DNA of 64,000 nt from assembly GCF_003569805.1 (NCBI RefSeq), contig NZ_KZ984053.1:53233-117232 (forward strand), given 5' to 3'. The notes under the pieces were generated by a model, which saw only the letters and a program-made list of their open reading frames with translations, was not told the origin of the DNA and did no database searches. The DNA is from Microbacterium halotolerans (lineage in GTDB: Bacteria > Actinomycetota > Actinomycetes > Actinomycetales > Microbacteriaceae). Each line of letters begins with the position of its first letter. The stretch's first letter is position 1. Shown one piece after another: positions 1 to 8,519 of the stretch. A program made the translations under genes and the position numbers.

Positions 1-1892
1 TCGCTTCCGGGCGGGAGCTCGATCTCATCCGCGACGACCGCCTTGTTGAAGTCGTCGATGTGGCGGTACCCGAACGACGCGAGGTCGTCGTACCGCATGT
101 CCATCTCCTTCACGACCCACTGCAGCGCCTCGGCTGCCTTCTTCGGGTTCGTGATGATGGGCGTGATCAGGTGCGGAACGCCCGCGTAGTTCGTCAGTTC
201 GACGCGCTTCGGGTCGACGAGGACCATCCGGACGTCACTCGGCTTCGCGCGCATCAGCAGGCTCGTGATCATCGAGTTCACGAAGCTGGACTTTCCCGAT
301 CCGGTGGAACCTGCCACGAGAAGGTGGGGCATCTTGGCGAGGTTCGCCACGACGAATCCGCCCGACACGTCTTTGCCTACACCGATCGTGAGCGGGTGCG
401 TCGATTTGTGGGCGGCGTTCGAGCGCAGCACGTCGCCGAGCGCGACCGTCTCGCGGTCGACGTTCGGGATCTCGATGCCGATCGCGCTCTTGCCGGGGAT
501 CGGGGCGAGGATGCGCACATCGTTCGACGCGACGGCGTAGGCGATGTTGCTCGACAGCTGCGTGATCTTCTCGACCTTCACACCGGGGCCGAGCTCGACC
601 TCGTACTGTGTGACGGTCGGGCCGCGCGAGAAGCCCGTCACGCCCGCGTTGATCTTGAACTGTTCGAACACGCTCTCGATCTGGGCGACCATCCGGTCGT
701 TCGCGTCCGACTTGACGACGGCGGGCGGACCGGCGGACAGCGTGCCGACGGACGGCAGCTCATAGGGCGCTGCGGGCGGCTGGGGGCCGCGCGCGCCCGG
801 TCCCTCCGTACCGAAACCGCTCAGGCCGGGCAGCGCCTCCGAGAGGTCTCCGGTGTCGTCGCCGTCGCCCATGAGCGCGGTCGACCCCGACTCGCTCAGG
901 CCGGCAGTGACACCGCCGATGTCGCTGAGCACCTCGGTCGCGGCGTCCACCGGTTCGGCATCGACGACCACCGCCTTGTCATAGCCCCCATCCGACTGCG
1001 TCGGGAGGAGATCCGTGAGCTCCTGCGGATCGGCGAGAACGTCGCCGTCCTCCTCGCGCCCGGTCTTGTTCCGACGCCACCACGGCAGTTCGTCGTCTCC
1101 GTCTGCGGCGTCATCCGTCTTCTTCCGGTCGCGACGCTTCTTCTTCGGCTCCGGTTCTTCGAGCACCTCCGTGGCCGCCGTGTCGGAGCCGGTCTGCGTC
1201 CTGTCCGCTCCGAACATCCAGTCATAGAGCTCGCCGAGCCTGCTGATGATGCGGTTCGGCGGGGTCTTCGTGACGATCAGCAGGCTGAGCGCGCCGAGGA
1301 GCGAGAGCACGATGTACGCGCCCACCGGAGTGAGGTAGGTGAGCGGCTGGCCCAGCATCCAGCCGAAGAGCCCGCCGGATGCACTGAGCGCAGGCATGCC
1401 GAGCTGCGGTTCGGGGCGGTCTCCCGCCACGTGGCAGAACGCCGCGATCACGATCGTGAGCAGCCCGAATCCGATGCCGATGCGGCCGTTGTCGTGCACC
1501 GACGATGGGTGACGGAACAGCCACCCCGCCAGCAGCAGCAGCAGCACGGGGAAGACGAACGCGGTGCGGCCGATGAGCATGCCGAATGTGTACGCGCTGA
1601 TGTTCGCCGCGATGGGGTCGCCGATGAAGAACCACTCCGTGACGGCCCCGGCGATCGCCAGCAGCACGATGAGGAACGGGAAGCCGTCGCGCCTGTCGCT
1701 CTTGTCGAGAGTCTCAGGCCCGAACGCGCGGAACAGCCCGCCGATCGCGCGGGCCAGCCCGTACCACATCCGTGCCGGAACGCCCGGCTTGTCTTCGTCA
1801 CCGACATACTTCTTCGGCGCGGGCGCAGACTTGCGCGCGCTCGAGGACGTTTTCGAGCGCGCGCTCTTGTTACCGGTGCTCGCACGTGCCAT
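1..1892 (-). CDS. ftsK: DNA translocase FtsK/SpoIIIE, N-terminal part (gene runs off the left edge)
   Basis: This is a double-strand DNA pump that moves chromosome ends across the division septum. About 630 residues are visible. The start [10 protein letters not shown] is followed by a basic, Ser/Lys-rich stretch and about four membrane helices (roughly residues 50-210). A charged, low-complexity linker rich in K, D and E follows, then the start of the motor domain with a Walker A motif [10 protein letters not shown] near residues 527-535 and the FtsK signature VDPKRVEL after it. A TACCCT hexamer lies 7 nt before the ATG, so the message may be leaderless. It lies downstream of RNase J, separated by a hairpin and a G-rich repeat. 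The motor C-terminus and the gamma domain are outside the window. Confidence 0.95.
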   Translation of the reverse strand, partial: MARASTGNKSARSKTSSSARKSAPAPKKYVGDEDKPGVPARMWYGLARAIGGLFRAFGPETLDKSDRRDGFPFLIVLLAIAGAVTEWFFIGDPIAANISAYTFGMLIGRTAFVFPVLLLLLAGWLFRHPSSVHDNGRIGIGFGLLTIVIAAFCHVAGDRPEPQLGMPALSASGGLFGWMLGQPLTYLTPVGAYIVLSLLGALSLLIVTKTPPNRIISRLGELYDWMFGADRTQTGSDTAATEVLEEPEPKKKRRDRKKTDDAADGDDELPWWRRNKTGREEDGDVLADPQELTDLLPTQSDGGYDKAVVVDAEPVDAATEVLSDIGGVTAGLSESGSTALMGDGDDTGDLSEALPGLSGFGTEGPGARGPQPPAAPYELPSVGTLSAGPPAVVKSDANDRMVAQIESVFEQFKINAGVTGFSRGPTVTQYEVELGPGVKVEKITQLSSNIAYAVASNDVRILAPIPGKSAIGIEIPNVDRETVALGDVLRSNAAHKSTHPLTIGVGKDVSGGFVVANLAKMPHLLVAGSTGSGKSSFVNSMITSLLMRAKPSDVRMVLVDPKRVELTNYAGVPHLITPIITNPKKAAEALQWVVKEMDMRYDDLASFGYRHIDDFNKAVVADEIELPPGS

Positions 1893-1899
1893 ATCAATC

Positions 1900-1905
1900 A
1901 GGGTA
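1900..1905 (-). promoter_or_regulatory. Candidate -10 hexamer of ftsK (leaderless layout)
   Basis: TACCCT on the minus strand with 7 nt to the ftsK ATG. It matches the actinobacterial TANNNT -10 placed so that transcription would begin at the start codon. No convincing -35 is seen. Confidence 0.5.
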
Positions 1906-1967
1906 CGCGGCACCGACGACATTCCCCCTCAGTGACGCGCAATTCCGCGGCACTCTGCCCTCGCCCA

Positions 1968-2031
1968 TCTCTTCATTTCTGGCACATCTCATGGGGTGCA
2001 CAGCACCCGAGATGTGCCAGAAATGAAGAGA
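1968..2031. terminator. Long perfect hairpin between rnj and ftsK
   Basis: Arms 1968-1990 and 2009-2031 are perfect reverse complements (23 bp). Inside, GGGTGC (1994-1999) pairs with GCACCC (2003-2008) around a 3-nt loop, with three unpaired bases at 1991-1993. There is no T-run. It lies downstream of the RNase J stop, so it may end that transcript. The arms carry GAGATGTGCC, related to the core of the 73-bp repeat family at 26407 and 45289. Confidence 0.7.
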
Positions 2032-2034
2032 AGC

Positions 2035-2116
2035 GGGTGTGCGGGTGTGGGGGTGTGGGGGTGTGGGGGTGTGGGGGTGTGGGGGTGTGGGGGTGTGGGG
2101 GTGTGGGGGTGTGGGG
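2035..2116. repeat. Tandem 8-bp G-rich repeat (about ten units)
   Basis: The unit GGGGTGTG recurs with an exact 8-nt period (first T of each unit at 2038, 2046, 2054 and so on to 2110); the first two units have a C in place of one G. The array ends at 2116, directly against the RNase J stop codon at 2117-2119. Runs of four or more G every 8 nt could form G-quadruplexes on the plus strand and C-rich RNA in the rnj transcript. Copy number is likely to vary between strains. Confidence 0.9.
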
Positions 2117-3793
2117 TCAGGCCTCGATGACGACGGGGACGATCATGGGGCGTCGCTTCAGGGAGGTGCCGACCCAGCGTCCGATCGCGCGGCGCGCGGT
2201 CTGCGTCAGCGCGTGGTTGTCGCGCACGCCGTTCTTGATCGCCTCTTCGAGCGCTGCCGCGACCTTCGGCTTGATCTTGTCGAACACCTTGTCGTCCTCC
2301 GCCACGCCGCGGGCGTGGATCTCGGGGCCGGAGACGATGGTTCCCGTCTTCGAATCGACGACGACGATGACGGAGACGAAGCCCTCCTCGCTGAGCACGC
2401 GGCGGTCCTTGAGATCGGCGTCCGTGATCGTCCCGACGCTCGACCCGTCGACGTAGACGTAGCCGATGTCGATCTGGCCGGCCACCGTGGCCCGCCCGTC
2501 GCGCAGGTCGAGCACCGTGCCGTTCTCGCCGACGATCGCGTTCTCGTGTGCGATGCCGCTGTCCCGCGCGATCTTGGCGTTGGCGGTGAGGTGGCGGTAC
2601 TCGCCGTGCACCGGGAAGACGTTCTTCGGCTTCAGGATGTTGTAGCAGTACAGCAGCTCGCCCGCCGCGGCGTGGCCGGAGACGTGCACCTTCGCATTGG
2701 CCTTGTGCACGACGTTCGCCCCGAGCTTGGTCAGCCCGTCGATCACCCGGTACACGGCGTTCTCGTTGCCTGGGATCAGGCTGGAGGCCAGAATGACCGT
2801 GTCGCCCTCGCCCGGCTCGATCTCGTGGTTCAGGTTCACCATGCGGCTCAGCACCGCCATCGGCTCACCCTGCGAACCCGTCGACATGTAGACGATCTTG
2901 TCGTCTGGCACGTCGCGAGCCTTCTTGTAGTCGATGAGAACACCGTCCGGAACGTTCAGATATCCCAGGTCAGCGGCGATCTTCATGTTGCGCACCATGC
3001 TGCGACCCAGCAGTGCGACGCGGCGGCCGTTGTTGTTCGCCGCCTCCAGCACCTGCTGCACGCGGTGCACGTGACTGGAGAAGCTCGCGACGATCACCCT
3101 GCCTGGCGTCTTGGAGATCACCTGGTCGATGACCGGGCCGATCTGGCGCTCCGTCGGTGTGAAACCCGGCACGTCGGCGTTCGTCGAGTCGGGCAGGAAC
3201 AGATCGACGCCCTGCTCCCCCAGCCTGGCGAATGCGCGCAGGTCCGTGATGCGGCCGTCCAGCGGCAGCTGATCCATCTTGAAGTCGCCGGTGTGCAGCA
3301 CCGTGCCGGCGGCCGTGCGCACGGCGACGGCCAGCGCATCCGGGATCGAGTGGTTCACCGCGACGAACTCGAGGTCGAACGGACCGATGTCCCACCGCTC
3401 CCCCTCGACGACCTTCTCGACGATCGGCTTGATCCGGTGCTCCTTGAGCTTCGCCTGTATCAGCGCGAGCGTGAGGCCGGAACCGATCAGCGGGATGTCC
3501 TCGCGCAGCTTCAGCAGGTAGGGCACGGCTCCGATGTGGTCCTCGTGACCGTGGGTGAGGACGACGCCCTCGATGTCGTCGAGGCGATCCCTGATCGACT
3601 CGAAGTCGGGCAGGATCAGATCGACGCCCGGCTGGTGCTCCTCAGGGAAGAGCACACCGCAGTCGATGATCAGGATCTTGCCGTCGTACTCGTACGTCAT
3701 CATGTTGCGGCCGACCTCGCCGAGGCCGCCGAGCGGTGTGATGCGCAGCGTGCCGTTCTTCAGCGGCTGCGGGTCGTGAACAGGTGTGGACAT
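2117..3793 (-). CDS. rnj: Ribonuclease J
   Basis: Metallo-beta-lactamase/beta-CASP ribonuclease that processes and degrades RNA in the cytoplasm, with 5'-3' exo- and endonuclease activity in characterised RNases J. The 558-residue product has the zinc motif HGHEDH at 81-86, VNHSIPDA around 147-153 and HTGDFKMD around 167-174. The beta-CASP domain follows (SSHVHRVQQ, then GSQGEP), then the HVSGHA motif and the C-terminal RNase J domain. The length is normal for the family. The start ATG is preceded by AAGGCGG. It follows dapA by 90 nt and precedes ftsK, the usual actinobacterial order dapA-rnj-ftsK. A G-rich repeat array abuts its stop codon. Confidence 0.97.
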   Translation of the reverse strand: MSTPVHDPQPLKNGTLRITPLGGLGEVGRNMMTYEYDGKILIIDCGVLFPEEHQPGVDLILPDFESIRDRLDDIEGVVLTHGHEDHIGAVPYLLKLREDIPLIGSGLTLALIQAKLKEHRIKPIVEKVVEGERWDIGPFDLEFVAVNHSIPDALAVAVRTAAGTVLHTGDFKMDQLPLDGRITDLRAFARLGEQGVDLFLPDSTNADVPGFTPTERQIGPVIDQVISKTPGRVIVASFSSHVHRVQQVLEAANNNGRRVALLGRSMVRNMKIAADLGYLNVPDGVLIDYKKARDVPDDKIVYMSTGSQGEPMAVLSRMVNLNHEIEPGEGDTVILASSLIPGNENAVYRVIDGLTKLGANVVHKANAKVHVSGHAAAGELLYCYNILKPKNVFPVHGEYRHLTANAKIARDSGIAHENAIVGENGTVLDLRDGRATVAGQIDIGYVYVDGSSVGTITDADLKDRRVLSEEGFVSVIVVVDSKTGTIVSGPEIHARGVAEDDKVFDKIKPKVAAALEEAIKNGVRDNHALTQTARRAIGRWVGTSLKRRPMIVPVVIEA

Positions 3794-3883
3794 GGTCCGC
3801 CTTCCCGGGACGCCTCAGCGTCCGGTTCGTCGTGCGTGTTCTGTTGTGTGCGGCATCATCGTCCGCGGGGTCTGGTGTCGGCG

Positions 3884-4861
3884 TCAGCGCGTGGTGCCGG
3901 AGATGGCGGGCAGCGCGCCGCCTGCCGCCGCGTTGCGGTCGGGACGGAAGTCGGTCAGGTCGATGCTGTCGATCCCGTCCACGAGCGCCAGCTCGTCCTC
4001 GATGATCGCGGCTTCCCATTCCTCGGGACCGACCAGCGGCAGCCGCACGCGCGGACTCGAGATGTAGCCGAGGCCGTGCAGGATGTACTTGGCGGCGACC
4101 GTGCCAGGCACGTGCGTCATCACGGCACGCACGAGAGGCTCGAGCTTGCGGTGCTGCTCCGTCGCGGCGGCGAGGTCGCCCCGGTTGACGGCGTCGACCA
4201 TCGCCCGGTACGGCGAGGCCGCGATGTTCGCCGTGACGCCGATGAGACCGGATGCCCCGATCGACATATGCGGCAGCGCGTTCGCGTCGTCGCCCGAGAA
4301 GTACATCAGGTCGGTCTGGTTCAGCACACGGCTGACTTCGCTGAAGTCGCCCTTGGCGTCCTTCACGGCGAGGATGTTGGGGTGCTTGGCCAGGCGCAGG
4401 ATCGTCTCGTACATGATCGGTACGCCGGTGCGGCCGGGAATGTCGTAGAGGATGACCGGCAGATCCGTGGAGTCGGCGATCAGCCTGAAGTGCGTGAGCA
4501 GGCCGGCCTGGGTGGGCTTGTTGTAGTACGGCGTGACGATCATGATGCCGTCTGCGCCCGCCTTCTCGCTCTTCTGGTAGAGGTCGATGGCGTGGGCGGT
4601 CTCGTTCGACCCGCCGCCCGTGATGATCTTCGCCCGGTCGCCCGCGACGCTCCCCGCGACTTCGACGAGACGCAGCTTCTCATCATCGGTGAGGGTCGAC
4701 GTCTCCCCCGTCGTACCCGTGACGACGATGCCGTCGGCGCCGCTGGCGATGACGCCGTCGATGTGCTTCTCGACGGCCGGCCAATCGACTTCGCCGTCGG
4801 CCGTCATCGGTGTGACGAGCGCGACGAGAACCTGCCCGAACGGATTGGCTGCCTGCGTCAT
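3884..4861 (-). CDS. dapA: 4-hydroxy-tetrahydrodipicolinate synthase
   Basis: Condenses pyruvate with aspartate semialdehyde in the first committed step of lysine/diaminopimelate synthesis. The 325-residue product starts MTQAANPFGQ. It has the GTTGET motif (residues 49-54), YYNKP (112-116), the catalytic Tyr in ILYDIPGR (Tyr139) and the Schiff-base lysine in AVKDAKGD (Lys167). The C-terminal tail of about 30 residues is slightly longer than in the E. coli enzyme. The chosen ATG has TACGCT 7 nt upstream, suggesting a leaderless mRNA; the open frame continues upstream without homology. dapB lies 3.6 kb upstream on the same strand. Confidence 0.97.
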   Translation of the reverse strand: MTQAANPFGQVLVALVTPMTADGEVDWPAVEKHIDGVIASGADGIVVTGTTGETSTLTDDEKLRLVEVAGSVAGDRAKIITGGGSNETAHAIDLYQKSEKAGADGIMIVTPYYNKPTQAGLLTHFRLIADSTDLPVILYDIPGRTGVPIMYETILRLAKHPNILAVKDAKGDFSEVSRVLNQTDLMYFSGDDANALPHMSIGASGLIGVTANIAASPYRAMVDAVNRGDLAAATEQHRKLEPLVRAVMTHVPGTVAAKYILHGLGYISSPRVRLPLVGPEEWEAAIIEDELALVDGIDSIDLTDFRPDRNAAAGGALPAISGTTR

Positions 4862-4868
4862 GATTCCC

Positions 4869-4874
4869 AGCGTA
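4869..4874 (-). promoter_or_regulatory. Candidate -10 hexamer of dapA
   Basis: TACGCT on the minus strand, 7 nt before the dapA ATG. This is the leaderless TANNNT arrangement seen at many starts in this window. Confidence 0.5.
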
Positions 4875-4920
4875 GCGCCGCGGAGGCGTGGAACATACTT
4901 CCCGGGGTTGCGGAGGTGGC

Positions 4921-5427
4921 CTACGGCCTGGTGCGCACGTATGTGAGGAATCGGTAGCGGATGCCCTCTCGGTTCTCGTGCCATCCGGCGGCAGGGTCGC
5001 GGGAGGCGAGGTGCCATTCCTCGCCGACGTGCGGGGCGTGGGTGTCGGCTACGACGTCGACGTCGATCTCGGTGATCCAGAGCTCGTCGAGGCGGTCCAT
5101 GGTGGCCGTGTAGATCGACCCGCCGCCGATGATCCACGGCTCAGAGTCCGCGGCGAGTGCCGCGGCGATGGCGTCGTCGACGGAGCCTGCAAGCGCTGCG
5201 CCGGGGGCGTCATAGTCTTCGCGGCTGGTGACGACGATGTTCTCGCGGCCCGGCAGCGGGCGGAAGCGCTCGGGGAACGACTCCCAGGTGCGACGGCCCA
5301 TCACGACCGGACGGCCCAGTGTGGCGTGTTTGAAGTGCGCCAGGTCTTCCGGCAGATGCCACGGCATGTCGCCGTCCGCACCGATCGCGCCGCCTCTCGC
5401 CTGCGCCCAGATCGCGCGGAGCGTCAT
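4921..5427 (-). CDS. folA: Dihydrofolate reductase
   Basis: Reduces dihydrofolate to tetrahydrofolate with NADPH, regenerating the folate oxidised by thymidylate synthase. The 168-residue protein shows AIWAQARGGAIGADGDMPWHLPED at its N-terminus, with the catalytic acidic residue in the PED segment. VVMGRRTWESFP carries the NADPH-binding MGRxTWES motif, and WIIGGGSIY is the GG-x-x-Y motif. The length is typical. Its start lies 4 nt after the thyA stop, so the two genes form one unit and are probably translated together. Confidence 0.97.
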   Translation of the reverse strand: MTLRAIWAQARGGAIGADGDMPWHLPEDLAHFKHATLGRPVVMGRRTWESFPERFRPLPGRENIVVTSREDYDAPGAALAGSVDDAIAAALAADSEPWIIGGGSIYTATMDRLDELWITEIDVDVVADTHAPHVGEEWHLASRDPAAGWHENREGIRYRFLTYVRTRP

Positions 5428-5431
5428 TCGG

Positions 5432-6241
5432 TCACACCGCCACGGCCGCGCGGATCGTGGGGTGATGCTGGTAGTCGACGACCTCGAAGTCCTCGAAGTC
5501 GTAGTCGAAGATCGACTCCGGCTTCCGATTGATCCGCAGCTGCGGGTACGGGTAGGGGTCGCGCGAGAGCTGCTCTGCGACCTGCTCGCGGTGGTCGTCG
5601 TAGATGTGGCAGTCGCCGCCCGTCCAGACGAAGTCGCCGAGCCCGAGGCCCGTCTGCTGAGCCACCATCTGCGTCAGCAGCGCGTAGGAGGCGATGTTGA
5701 ACGGGACGCCGAGGAACAGATCGGCGCTGCGCTGGTACAGCTGGCAGCTGAGCTTCCCGTCCGCGACGTAGAACTGGAACAGCGCATGGCACGGGGGCAG
5801 CGCCATCCCCTCGATCTCTGCGGGGTTCCACGCCGTGACCATGTGGCGTCGGGAATCGGGGTTGCGCTTGATTCCGTCGACGACGCGCGCGATCTGGTCG
5901 ATCTGCTCGCCGTTCGGCGCTGGCCACGAGCGCCACTGCACGCCGTACACCGGACCGAGATCGCCGTTCTCATCGGCCCATTCGTTCCAGATGCGCACAC
6001 CGCGATCCTGCAGCCAGCGCACGTTCGAATCGCCGCGCAGGAACCACAGCAGCTCGAGCGCGAGCGAGCGGAAGTGCACGCGCTTGGTCGTGATCAGCGG
6101 GAACGACTCCGACAGATCGAACCGGATCTGTCTCCCGAAGACGCTCGTCGTTCCCGTGCCCGTTCGGTCGTCTTTGTGGGTGCCGCCCGCCAGCACGTCA
6201 CGCAGCAGGTCTTCGTACGGGGTCGGGATCGCGGCACTCAT
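5432..6241 (-). CDS. thyA: Thymidylate synthase ThyA
   Basis: Methylates dUMP to dTMP using methylene-tetrahydrofolate. The 269-residue protein carries the conserved N-terminal arginine loop (DDRTGTGT), the catalytic cysteine in [12 protein letters not shown] (Cys151), the [17 protein letters not shown] block and the substrate-binding GGDCHIY segment. This is the folate-reducing ThyA type, which fits the adjacent dihydrofolate reductase; no flavin-dependent ThyX is seen in the window. The ATG has TACGAT 6 nt upstream, a leaderless promoter layout. DUF4395 and a thioredoxin-like gene lie upstream on the same strand. Confidence 0.98.
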   Translation of the reverse strand: MSAAIPTPYEDLLRDVLAGGTHKDDRTGTGTTSVFGRQIRFDLSESFPLITTKRVHFRSLALELLWFLRGDSNVRWLQDRGVRIWNEWADENGDLGPVYGVQWRSWPAPNGEQIDQIARVVDGIKRNPDSRRHMVTAWNPAEIEGMALPPCHALFQFYVADGKLSCQLYQRSADLFLGVPFNIASYALLTQMVAQQTGLGLGDFVWTGGDCHIYDDHREQVAEQLSRDPYPYPQLRINRKPESIFDYDFEDFEVVDYQHHPTIRAAVAV

Positions 6242-6247
6242 GTCTCG

Positions 6248-6253
6248 ATCGTA
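6248..6253 (-). promoter_or_regulatory. Candidate -10 hexamer of thyA
   Basis: TACGAT on the minus strand, 6 nt before the thyA ATG; leaderless layout. Confidence 0.55.
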
Positions 6254-6308
6254 CGCCCGACATCCGGCATCCGGCCGCGGCGCGTCCGGTGCTTCGCGAC
6301 GTCGGGGC

Positions 6309-6905
6309 TCACGCCGAGCGGCCGCGGCCTACGAGTCCGACGCGCTGCAGGACGAGGTAGAGCTGACATCCCAGGCAGAGCCCGAAGACGGCGTTGAGCA
6401 GCGCCGCGACGAGGGCGGCCGCCGCCGCGATGGGCAGCGCCAGCGGCACTCCCGTCAGGTGCAGAATCAGGCCGACGAGCGTCACGCCCAGGCCGACGCC
6501 CTGTGCGAAGCGGGGAGGACGCGGGTCCTCCCGCACGCTCGGGGGCGCGAGGCGCGGCGAGACCAGCCGCCGATAGAGCGCTCCCCACGGTGCCGTGCGC
6601 GGTGACGCGACTGCCCAGGCGAACAGCACGGCGACGACCGCGACGGCGATGAAACCGGCATCCGCCGCCCGCTCTGCCGGTGACGCCGACCGGATGGCCC
6701 AGCCCGCGCCGGGCGAGAACGTCGCATCGGCGAGTGGCTGGTACGCGAACCATCCGAACGACACCGCACCGGATGTCGCGGTCGCGACCCCGATGAGCGC
6801 CAGGAACGTGGCCGCCAGCAGCAGCACGGAGGTGATCGCTGCGGCGAAGCGGGGACCCCTGGGGTCGATGCCGATCGGTGCGGATCCTGACGACGATGCG
6901 CTCAT
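6309..6905 (-). CDS. DUF4395 membrane protein
   Basis: A 198-residue protein of the DUF4395 type, usually encoded beside a thioredoxin-like protein. It has a short polar N-terminus and about four hydrophobic helices (roughly residues 20-45, 80-102, 132-150 and 155-185). The last helix carries the CLGCQ motif, the pair of cysteines that defines the family. Its ATG overlaps the stop of the upstream thioredoxin-like gene (ATGA), so the two are translationally coupled. By inference the cysteine pair may exchange electrons with that partner across the membrane. The exact reaction is not known. Confidence 0.8.
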   Translation of the reverse strand: MSASSSGSAPIGIDPRGPRFAAAITSVLLLAATFLALIGVATATSGAVSFGWFAYQPLADATFSPGAGWAIRSASPAERAADAGFIAVAVVAVLFAWAVASPRTAPWGALYRRLVSPRLAPPSVREDPRPPRFAQGVGLGVTLVGLILHLTGVPLALPIAAAAALVAALLNAVFGLCLGCQLYLVLQRVGLVGRGRSA

Positions 6906-7336
6906 GCGTCAGCGCCTTCCGTCACGCGTGCGATCTCCGCCTCGAGATCGTCGCGCCTCGGCATCCCGCCGATTCTCGCCCTGAGGATCCCCGACCCGTC
7001 GAGCAGAAGCGTGGTCGGGGTCTGCAGCACGTGGAACCGACTTGCGAGATCCGGACGATGCGTCAGGTCGACCTCGACGTGTCCGACACCTTCGGCAGCG
7101 GCGAACCCCGTCAGGAGACGGCGCACGCTCGGGCACCTGGCGCACATCTCGGTGCTGAACTGCACCAGCGTGGCTCTGTCGCCGAAGGCTGCCGTGTCGT
7201 ACCCGAGCTCGAGCGGCGACACGCGGTCCGGTTCGATCGTTCTGACGCGCCCGTCGCGGCGCCTCCACAGCAGCCCCGCGATCGCGGCGACGGCGACCAC
7301 GACGACCACGACGACAGCAGCGACGAGCGGGTTCAT
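6902..7336 (-). CDS. Membrane-anchored thioredoxin-like protein
   Basis: A 144-residue protein with one N-terminal membrane helix (residues 4-24, very Val/Ala-rich) followed by a thioredoxin fold. The redox motif is MCARC (Cys65-Ala-Arg-Cys68). LQTPTTLLLDGSG supplies the conserved cis-proline segment. It is expected to face outside the membrane and reduce or oxidise protein thiols. It is coupled by ATGA to the DUF4395 gene downstream. TAGCGT lies 6 nt before the ATG, indicating a leaderless mRNA. It resembles TlpA-type proteins but is shorter than typical ResA or CcmG. Confidence 0.8.
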   Translation of the reverse strand: MNPLVAAVVVVVVVAVAAIAGLLWRRRDGRVRTIEPDRVSPLELGYDTAAFGDRATLVQFSTEMCARCPSVRRLLTGFAAAEGVGHVEVDLTHRPDLASRFHVLQTPTTLLLDGSGILRARIGGMPRRDDLEAEIARVTEGADA

Positions 7337-7342
7337 GCCGCC

Positions 7343-7348
7343 ACGCTA
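7343..7348 (-). promoter_or_regulatory. Candidate -10 hexamer of the thioredoxin/DUF4395 pair
   Basis: TAGCGT on the minus strand, 6 nt before the ATG; leaderless layout. Confidence 0.5.
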
Positions 7349-7576
7349 CCTCCGGCCGCTCATCAGGGCTCGAGTGTGACCCGTTGTGACAGCACGCTGT
7401 CGCCGGCTGCGGCGCATCCGGATCGCACGGTGCGAACGGCGCTGCGACGGCCGCCCATGCGACGCGGAACGGCACGACGCGCGCAACACGGCGGCCGCAG
7501 CTCAGGACGGGCGACAGCACCGGCCATCGTCAGTAGGCTGGCCGTGAACAGGGGCCGTCGATCGAAGGAGTTCCCC

Positions 7577-7999
7577 ATGAGCGTTACGAGCGAAGCAACC
7601 ACCAACTGGAACGGGTCTCTCTTCGAGGGCTCCGGCACCGTCGCACCCGCATCGGGCATCGGCACCTTCGCCGTCAACTGGAAGGCGCGCAGCGAGGGCG
7701 CAGCGGCCACGACGACGCCGGAGGAGCTCATCGCGGCCGCGCACTCGTCGTGCTTCTCGATGGCGCTGTCGAACGAGCTCACCAGCAACGGCACGCCGCC
7801 GGAGAGCGTCAACACCACCGCGTCGGTCACCTTCGTACCAGGCACGGGCGTCACCGGCAGCCACCTCAACGTGAGCGCGAAGGTGCCCGGCATCGACGAG
7901 GCGGAGTTCGCGAAGATCGCGGAAGCGGCCAAGACCGGCTGCCCGATCTCGCAGGCACTCGCCGGCATCGAGATCACCCTCGAGGCGGCGCTGGCCTGA
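7577..7999 (+). CDS. osmC: OsmC/Ohr family peroxiredoxin
   Basis: Thiol peroxidase that reduces organic hydroperoxides in the cytoplasm. The 140-residue product has the two family cysteines: Cys59 in AAAHSSCFSMAL and Cys122 in KTGCPISQAL. The N-terminal NWNGSLFEGSGT segment is typical of the OsmC rather than the Ohr subgroup. The ATG is chosen because GAAGGAG sits at 7563-7569. It is the only plus-strand gene in this region and is convergent with the TPR gene, with a strong hairpin between them. The 240 nt upstream (7337-7576) hold no other gene; TAGGCT about 40 nt before the start is a possible -10. Confidence 0.93.
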   Translation: MSVTSEATTNWNGSLFEGSGTVAPASGIGTFAVNWKARSEGAAATTTPEELIAAAHSSCFSMALSNELTSNGTPPESVNTTASVTFVPGTGVTGSHLNVSAKVPGIDEAEFAKIAEAAKTGCPISQALAGIEITLEAALA

Positions 8000-8017
8000 C
8001 CTCTCGGCCGCACCGCC

Positions 8018-8051
8018 ACGCGCCCCGTCCTTCTCGAAGGTCGGGGCGCGT
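8018..8051. terminator. Bidirectional terminator hairpin between osmC and the TPR gene
   Basis: ACGCGCCCCG (8018-8027) pairs with CGGGGCGCGT (8042-8051). A T-T mismatch follows, then CCTT/AAGG around a 4-nt loop. It sits between convergent stops and has no T-run. Confidence 0.75.
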
Positions 8052-8078
8052 CTGTGCTCCGTCGACCCGTGCCCTGTG

Positions 8079-8519
8079 TCAGCTGCGGGGGGCGAGGCGG
8101 ATGGACGCTCGGATCGCCTCGCGAGCACGGCGACGGTCGCCTGCCGCGTCGTAGGCGAGGCCGAGCCGGTACCACGCTCGCCAGTCCTCAGGCGACTGCT
8201 CGACCTGCGCGCGGTACTTCGGGAACACCGCCTCGCCGTCCGCGCGTTCGACGCGACCGCTCGGCGACACGGCGACCTGGTCTTCCGGAACCTCGCCCTC
8301 CGACTTGAGGCGGCGGCCGAGCCTGTCGGCGCGGACGCCGAACCAGAGCTCGCGCCCCAGCGCCCACACGGCGATGATCGGCAGCACGATGAGGGCGACG
8401 CCCATCGCGATGCCCACGGGGTCGCCCGTGCTGAGGAACGCCGCGGCGCGGCCGCCGGCGACGACGATGTAGAGGATGAGCGCCGCCGCCATCACGGCGA
8501 CGCCGATGCGGACCTTCAC
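8079..8519 (-). CDS. Membrane protein with a C-terminal TPR-like segment
   Basis: A 146-residue hypothetical protein. Two hydrophobic helices (about residues 5-27 and 36-58) are followed by a charged region. The C-terminal helical pair RAWYRLGLAYDAAGDRRRAREAIRASIRL has the spacing of a tetratricopeptide repeat. The GTG start overlaps the dapB stop (GTGA), so it is coupled to lysine synthesis genes. Similar small TPR proteins follow dapB in other Microbacteriaceae as far as I recall. Its function is unknown; a scaffold role is only a guess from the TPR. Confidence 0.7.
   Translation of the reverse strand: MKVRIGVAVMAAALILYIVVAGGRAAAFLSTGDPVGIAMGVALIVLPIIAVWALGRELWFGVRADRLGRRLKSEGEVPEDQVAVSPSGRVERADGEAVFPKYRAQVEQSPEDWRAWYRLGLAYDAAGDRRRAREAIRASIRLAPRS

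Noticed and set aside
60..2456. 798-codon plus-strand frame opposite ftsK
   Set aside because: Antisense to the ftsK motor and membrane domains; runs through the hairpin and repeat array without any domain.
2039..4957. 972-codon open frame on the plus strand opposite rnj and dapA
   Set aside because: It lies fully antisense to two strongly conserved genes, and its product is Asp/Arg/Val-rich low-complexity sequence, as expected from the opposite strand of GC-rich DNA. Its N-terminus is a translation of the G-rich repeat.
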